Source of the DNA: Larkinella sp049445795
GTDB taxonomy: Bacteria > Bacteroidota > Bacteroidia > Cytophagales > Spirosomataceae
Length of the DNA: 64,000 bases
Direction: 5' to 3'
Assembly (NCBI RefSeq): GCF_049445795.1
Contig: NZ_JBMSDT010000001.1
Coordinates: 372,001 to 436,000, forward strand
Under the pieces are notes generated by a model that saw only the letters and a program-made list of their open reading frames with translations, was not told the origin of the DNA and did no database searches. The translations under genes and the position numbers were made by a program. Shown here piece after piece: positions 60,649-64,000 of this stretch (positions within the stretch are counted from its first letter, which is position 1; each line of letters opens with the position of its first letter).

Positions 60649-61950
60649 ATGGATGTAAAAGAAGTTCAGTCGGTCAAACAGCGGTTTGGCATCATCGGCA
60701 ACGCCCCCAGCCTGAATTACGCCATTAATGTAGGAATTCAGGTGGCCGCTACTGACCTGACTGTGTTGATCACCGGTGAAAGCGGAAGCGGAAAAGAGTC
60801 GTTTTCAAAAATCATTCACAGCCTGAGCAGCCGCAAACACGGCCAGTTTATCGCGATCAACTGCGGGGCTATTCCGGAAGGAACCATTGATTCTGAACTG
60901 TTTGGGCACGAAAAAGGCTCGTTTACGGGGGCTGTCGACCAGCGGAAAGGCTATTTCGAAACCACGAATGGAGGCACGATTTTCCTGGACGAGATCGGCG
61001 AAATGCCGATGGGCACCCAGGCGCGGCTGCTGCGTGTTCTCGAAAATGGCGAGTTTATCCGGGTCGGTTCGTCGAAGGTACAGAAAACCGATGTACGGGT
61101 CGTGGCGGCTACGAACGTCAATTTGCTGGCGGCCGTTGAACAGGGCAAGTTTCGGGAGGATCTGTACTACCGGCTGAACACCGTCCCGATTTTTGTGCCG
61201 CCCCTGCGCGAACGCGGGGAAGACATCGAACTGCTATTCCGGAAATTTACGACCGACTTTGCGGAACGCTACCGGATCAAGCCCATCCAGTTGTCAGAGG
61301 CTGCCAAACTGCTGCTGCTGCGGTATCCGTTTCCGGGCAACATCCGGCAATTGAAAAACATCGCCGAGCAGATATCCATCCTCGAATCGGAGAGCAATAA
61401 GGTGATTGAAGCCGAAACGCTGGCGAAGTACCTGCCCCCGGTTTCGTCGCAGGCACCCCAGGCCCCGATGGTATGGCCGGGCAACCAAACCGACGCCAAT
61501 GCCATTTCGGAACGCGAATTGCTGTATAAAGTACTGTTCGACATGCGCCGGGATATGAACGACCTCAAGCGGCTTGTGCTGGATGTACTGAAAAATGAAA
61601 AGAACGGCCACGAGATTCTGAACAACAACAAGGAACTGTTCGACTCACTCCAGACCGGCGAACTGGCGCCGGAACCGGAAGCCCCGATGACCCGGCTATT
61701 GCCCGCCGGAAATCTGATCGAGATGGATGACTATGAACCGGACGACCCCAGTGACGTGACGGTGGAAGATATTACGCACGAAACCGAGGAAGACGATTCG
61801 CTCTCGCTGGAGAAGAAAGAGAAAGAAATGATTGTCAAGGCCTTGCGCCGGAATAACAACAAACGAAAATACGCAGCCCAGGCACTCGGCATTTCCGAAC
61901 GAACGTTATACCGCAAGATCAAACAATACCAAATCGATGAAGAAAATTGA
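60649..61950 (+). CDS. Sigma-54 interacting transcriptional activator
   Basis: 433 residues, no receiver domain; the AAA+ core begins at once. Walker A GESGSGKE (residues 43-50), the sigma54-contact loop as GSFTGA (usual GAFTGA), Walker B GGTIFLDEIGEMP and sensor motifs FREDLYYRLNTVP, then a long acidic linker and a Fis-type helix-turn-helix KRKYAAQALGISERTLYRKIKQYQ. Activates genes read by RpoN. Starts 21 bases after miaB and its stop is overlapped or abutted by the lptE region, so it lies in the miaB-secG operon. Confidence 0.92.
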   Translation: MDVKEVQSVKQRFGIIGNAPSLNYAINVGIQVAATDLTVLITGESGSGKESFSKIIHSLSSRKHGQFIAINCGAIPEGTIDSELFGHEKGSFTGAVDQRKGYFETTNGGTIFLDEIGEMPMGTQARLLRVLENGEFIRVGSSKVQKTDVRVVAATNVNLLAAVEQGKFREDLYYRLNTVPIFVPPLRERGEDIELLFRKFTTDFAERYRIKPIQLSEAAKLLLLRYPFPGNIRQLKNIAEQISILESESNKVIEAETLAKYLPPVSSQAPQAPMVWPGNQTDANAISERELLYKVLFDMRRDMNDLKRLVLDVLKNEKNGHEILNNNKELFDSLQTGELAPEPEAPMTRLLPAGNLIEMDDYEPDDPSDVTVEDITHETEEDDSLSLEKKEKEMIVKALRRNNNKRKYAAQALGISERTLYRKIKQYQIDEEN

Positions 61951-62042
61951 AAGAGTTAAGAATTATGAGTTAAGACGGGGCCGCCCGGCGGTTATGAGTT
62001 ATCGGTTTAGAATCTGGAGTTTATTCTTAATTCTTAACTCTT
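61951..62042. repeat. Inverted-repeat element at the sigma54-activator/lptE junction
   Basis: AAGAGTTAAGAATTA (61951-61965) and TAATTCTTAACTCTT (62028-62042) are perfect 15-base ends of a 92-base segment with further GTTAAGA/TCTTAA-like strings. It begins directly after the TGA of the activator gene. Its right half encodes the signal-peptide core of LptE. Confidence 0.8.
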
Positions 62043-62509
62043 CACTCTTACCTCTTTCTTGTGGAAAGTACTCGTTTACGGGGACGACGCTGGACCCGAC
62101 GATCAAGACAATTACGGTCAATACGTTTACGACCTCGGCGGCTGGCGGACCGGCCAACTTGCCCATTCAGTTTACCGAAAAACTGAAAGAATATTACCAG
62201 CGCTACACGGATCTGAAAGTGGTCCCGTCGAACGGCGACATCATCCTGGAGGGGTCGATCAGTGGATACGACGTATTGCCGGTGGCAGCTACGGCTTCCG
62301 ACCAGGCAGCCCAAAACCGCTTGCAGGTCACGGCGCAGGTGCGGTTTTCGAACACGAAAGACGAAAGCAAGAATTTCGACCAGCCCTTTTCGTTCTACCA
62401 GGACTTTCCGGCGAACCAGACCCTCTCGCAGAATGAAAGCCGCTTGTTACCTAAAATTCAGGATCAGCTCGTACTGGACATCTTCAACAAAACAGCCGCC
62501 GACTGGTAA
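61994..62509 (+). CDS. lptE: LPS assembly lipoprotein LptE
   Basis: 171 residues from ATG 61994; an ATG at 61937 in the same frame overlaps the activator and would add a charged, non-signal leader, so the later start is chosen. Signal peptide MSYRFRIWSLFLILNSSLL then PLSCGKYSFTG with lipidated Cys. The rest matches Bacteroidota LptE: LDPTIKTITVNTF, LPIQFTEKLKEYYQRYTDLK, GDIILEGSISGYDVLPVA, AAQNRLQVTAQVRF, FSFYQDFPANQTL and LVLDIFNKTAADW. It plugs the LptD barrel in LPS or glycolipid export. The signal sequence is encoded inside a repeat element. Confidence 0.85.
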   Translation: MSYRFRIWSLFLILNSSLLPLSCGKYSFTGTTLDPTIKTITVNTFTTSAAGGPANLPIQFTEKLKEYYQRYTDLKVVPSNGDIILEGSISGYDVLPVAATASDQAAQNRLQVTAQVRFSNTKDESKNFDQPFSFYQDFPANQTLSQNESRLLPKIQDQLVLDIFNKTAADW

Positions 62510-62581
62510 TTGTGACAAAGTGAAAGGCTAACTCATTTAAATATTAACTGTAAGCGGACGGCGAAACTGGTAACAATTTGT

Positions 62582-62589
62582 TAAATTTG
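62582..62589 (+). promoter_or_regulatory. Bacteroidota -7 element
   Basis: TAAATTTG, exact match to TAnnTTTG, 34 bases before the ATG at 62624. Confidence 0.5.
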
Positions 62590-62623
62590 ACCAAAGCGAC
62601 ACGACCCTCCGACCCTTCCTCCA

Positions 62624-63499
62624 ATGAACCGATTGGACAAAGAAACATTTTCCTTTTGGGTAACGCACCCCGAAGAATTATTACCTGCTGATTTAGAACC
62701 GCTTCGGGAGGCCATAGCCGCATATCCCTACTGTCAGTCGCTGTATGTGCTGGCCGCCAAAGCCACTTCGATTCATCAGAAAAGCCGGGCCATCGAGCAC
62801 ATCCGGCAGGCAGCGGCCCATGCGCTGAGCCGAAATGCCCTCCGTAAACTGATCGAAAACGAGTTTCAATGGTCGGAAAATCTTCTGAGCCGGTTGAACG
62901 AACTTTCGCTGAAACAGGTACCGATTCCGGACGACTACAAAAAGGAAAGCTACGAACTGTTCAAACGGAAGGCGGAGCAGAACGCGCCATTTTTTGCCAA
63001 TCCGATTTTCGATTTTGCCAAATCCGTCAGCTTCGAAGAAGTAACGGTAGCCGAAACGTCCACGGAAGAGGCCGATGTAAAACCGGCTGCCGTCGATGCC
63101 ATTTTGCCGATGATCGATGAAGTGATCATTGCGGAAAAAGTATTGCAGACGACCTTCGAAAAGTCCGAACCAGCCACCGAAGACGTTCCGCCCGCGCCCG
63201 TTGTCGACCCCGAGCGAAACCGCCAGATCCAGATTATCGACGATTTTATCAAGCGCGAACCGTCCATTCAGCGCCCGCGCCTGAGCCCCACCGAAATCGC
63301 CGATCAGGAAGACCTGACGCGCCGGATGCCGGGGAGTTCAAACACGCCCGTGACGGAAGCCTTCGCCAAAATTCTGGCCCGGCAGGGCAAACCCGACCGT
63401 GCCATTGACATTTACGTCAAACTAATGTTGAAAAATCCGGAAAAAAAAGCTTATTTTGCGGACAAAATCGCCGACTTGAAGCGGCTTCAGGATCAGTAA
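62624..63499 (+). CDS. Conserved hypothetical protein, TPR-like
   Basis: 291 residues. The N-terminal half (FSFWVTHPEELLPADLEPLREAIAAYPYCQSLYVLAAKATSIHQ) and C-terminal EAFAKILARQGKPDRAIDIYVKLMLKNPEKKAYFADKIADLK resemble tetratricopeptide-type helix pairs; a long acidic linker lies between. It sits between lptE and secG, an arrangement that I believe recurs in Cytophagales, so a role in envelope or secretion is plausible but unproven. Cytosolic by sequence. Confidence 0.82.
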   Translation: MNRLDKETFSFWVTHPEELLPADLEPLREAIAAYPYCQSLYVLAAKATSIHQKSRAIEHIRQAAAHALSRNALRKLIENEFQWSENLLSRLNELSLKQVPIPDDYKKESYELFKRKAEQNAPFFANPIFDFAKSVSFEEVTVAETSTEEADVKPAAVDAILPMIDEVIIAEKVLQTTFEKSEPATEDVPPAPVVDPERNRQIQIIDDFIKREPSIQRPRLSPTEIADQEDLTRRMPGSSNTPVTEAFAKILARQGKPDRAIDIYVKLMLKNPEKKAYFADKIADLKRLQDQ

Positions 63500-63556
63500 C
63501 GTATCCTCTTTCGAACAAACACGCTTATTAAAATATCCGCAAGGACGAATTAAAAA

Positions 63557-63928
63557 ATGCTGACGGCAATCATCGTATTAATTTGCATCTGTACCATTCT
63601 GCTGGTTCTGGCAGTGCTGATTCAAAACTCAAAAGGGGGTGGTCTGGCCGGTGAATTTGGCGGACTGGGTTCCAACCAGCTCATGGGGGTCAAAAAAACC
63701 ACCGACCTGCTCGAGCAGGTAACGTGGGGACTGGCGATTGCCATCATGGTGCTGACGCTCTCGACCTACATCGTTATTGACCGCAATCCGGTTGGTGCCA
63801 CGATCAACAGCGCCAACGTTGACGCGGCTGCTACCAAATCTACCCCGGGTGCAGGCTTGCAGGCTCCGGCCCAGCAGCAACCGGCCGCTCCGGCGACCGC
63901 GCCCCAGAGTGGCACAGCGCCTAAATAA
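63557..63928 (+). CDS. secG: Preprotein translocase subunit SecG
   Basis: 123 residues. Two hydrophobic helices (LTAIIVLICICTILLVLAVLIQ and WGLAIAIMVLTLSTYIVI) joined by QNSKGGGLAGEFGG and GVKKTTDLLEQVT, the SecG signature; a Pro-Ala-Gln tail follows. Accessory subunit of the SecYEG channel. Ends the miaB-secG group and is followed by a terminator. Confidence 0.93.
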   Translation: MLTAIIVLICICTILLVLAVLIQNSKGGGLAGEFGGLGSNQLMGVKKTTDLLEQVTWGLAIAIMVLTLSTYIVIDRNPVGATINSANVDAAATKSTPGAGLQAPAQQQPAAPATAPQSGTAPK

Positions 63929-63963
63929 ATAACTCTAAGTAAACAGTAATTTGCCTGAAAATC

Positions 63964-64000
63964 AGACCTGTATGGAATCAAAACCCGTACAGGTCTTTTT
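63964..64000 (+). terminator. Rho-independent terminator after secG
   Basis: AGACCTGTA (63964-63972) pairs with TACAGGTCT (63988-63996) and is followed by T residues to the window edge. Confidence 0.82.

Noticed and set aside
1..64000. CRISPR array
   Set aside because: No regularly spaced direct repeats were seen; the repeats present are palindromes or interspersed units without spacers.

Overview
The window reads as chromosome from a Bacteroidota bacterium, most likely a Cytophagales member near Spirosoma/Larkinella (family Spirosomataceae). The signs are a SusC/SusD pair with a propeller-type sensor kinase, a TamL-type assembly lipoprotein, a type IX secretion (T9SS) sorting domain, GH97 and sulfatase genes, relaxed lipoboxes, and -7 promoter elements of the TAnnTTTG type. 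The genus is inferred, not shown. Most of the window is GC-rich with dense, short-spaced genes; about 26.4-43.4 kb is visibly AT-richer, gene-poor and full of broken genes.

Layout. 0-9.6 kb: metabolic and envelope genes (DUF6766 membrane protein, S9 peptidase, DUF4377 lipoprotein, a VapBC pair with a shortened toxin, Gfo/Idh/MocA oxidoreductase, two thioredoxin-fold proteins, an NTF2-like protein, GH97 glycosidase). 9.6-17.1 kb: CPBP protease, then a mostly minus-strand block of PfkB kinase, SDR, two tandem-domain universal stress proteins, a FixH-like protein and a divergent pyridoxamine-oxidase-like flavoprotein. A TGAT-N4-ATCA palindrome next to the FixH-like gene suggests an oxygen-limitation/dormancy-type regulon. 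17.1-26 kb: an HxlR regulator divergent from an NmrA-type reductase with a perfect inverted repeat between them, two sulfatases (one with a large internal deletion), a REP-associated-type transposase with a GTAG-hairpin beside it, a GHL6-like glycosidase, DinB and a DEAD-box helicase.

A tRNA-Arg(TCT) at 26.36 kb marks the left edge of a decayed accessory region reaching to about 43.4 kb. It holds a DUF2971 gene, a serine recombinase cut at both ends, an epimerase/Crp pair, AraC and SDR remnants separated by long perfect inverted repeats, a T9SS protein split by one in-frame stop, a nuclease lacking its active-site half, a decayed IS21 element, and two DUF2975-XRE regulatory modules, each under its own palindromic operator.

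From 43.4 kb the core-like genome resumes: a queuosine-precursor transporter, a double NTF2-like protein, a SusD-SusC-response regulator-propeller kinase locus on the minus strand, an RNA methyltransferase whose start codon overlaps that of the divergent tamL, and a likely operon miaB - sigma54 activator - lptE - hypothetical - secG. Small repeat insertions have shaped this last stretch: one lies inside miaB, and another, between the sigma54 activator and lptE, appears to encode the LptE signal peptide.

All functions are read from sequence motifs without database searches. Starts were moved downstream of the longest ORF wherever a signal peptide, domain start or overlap made that more likely.
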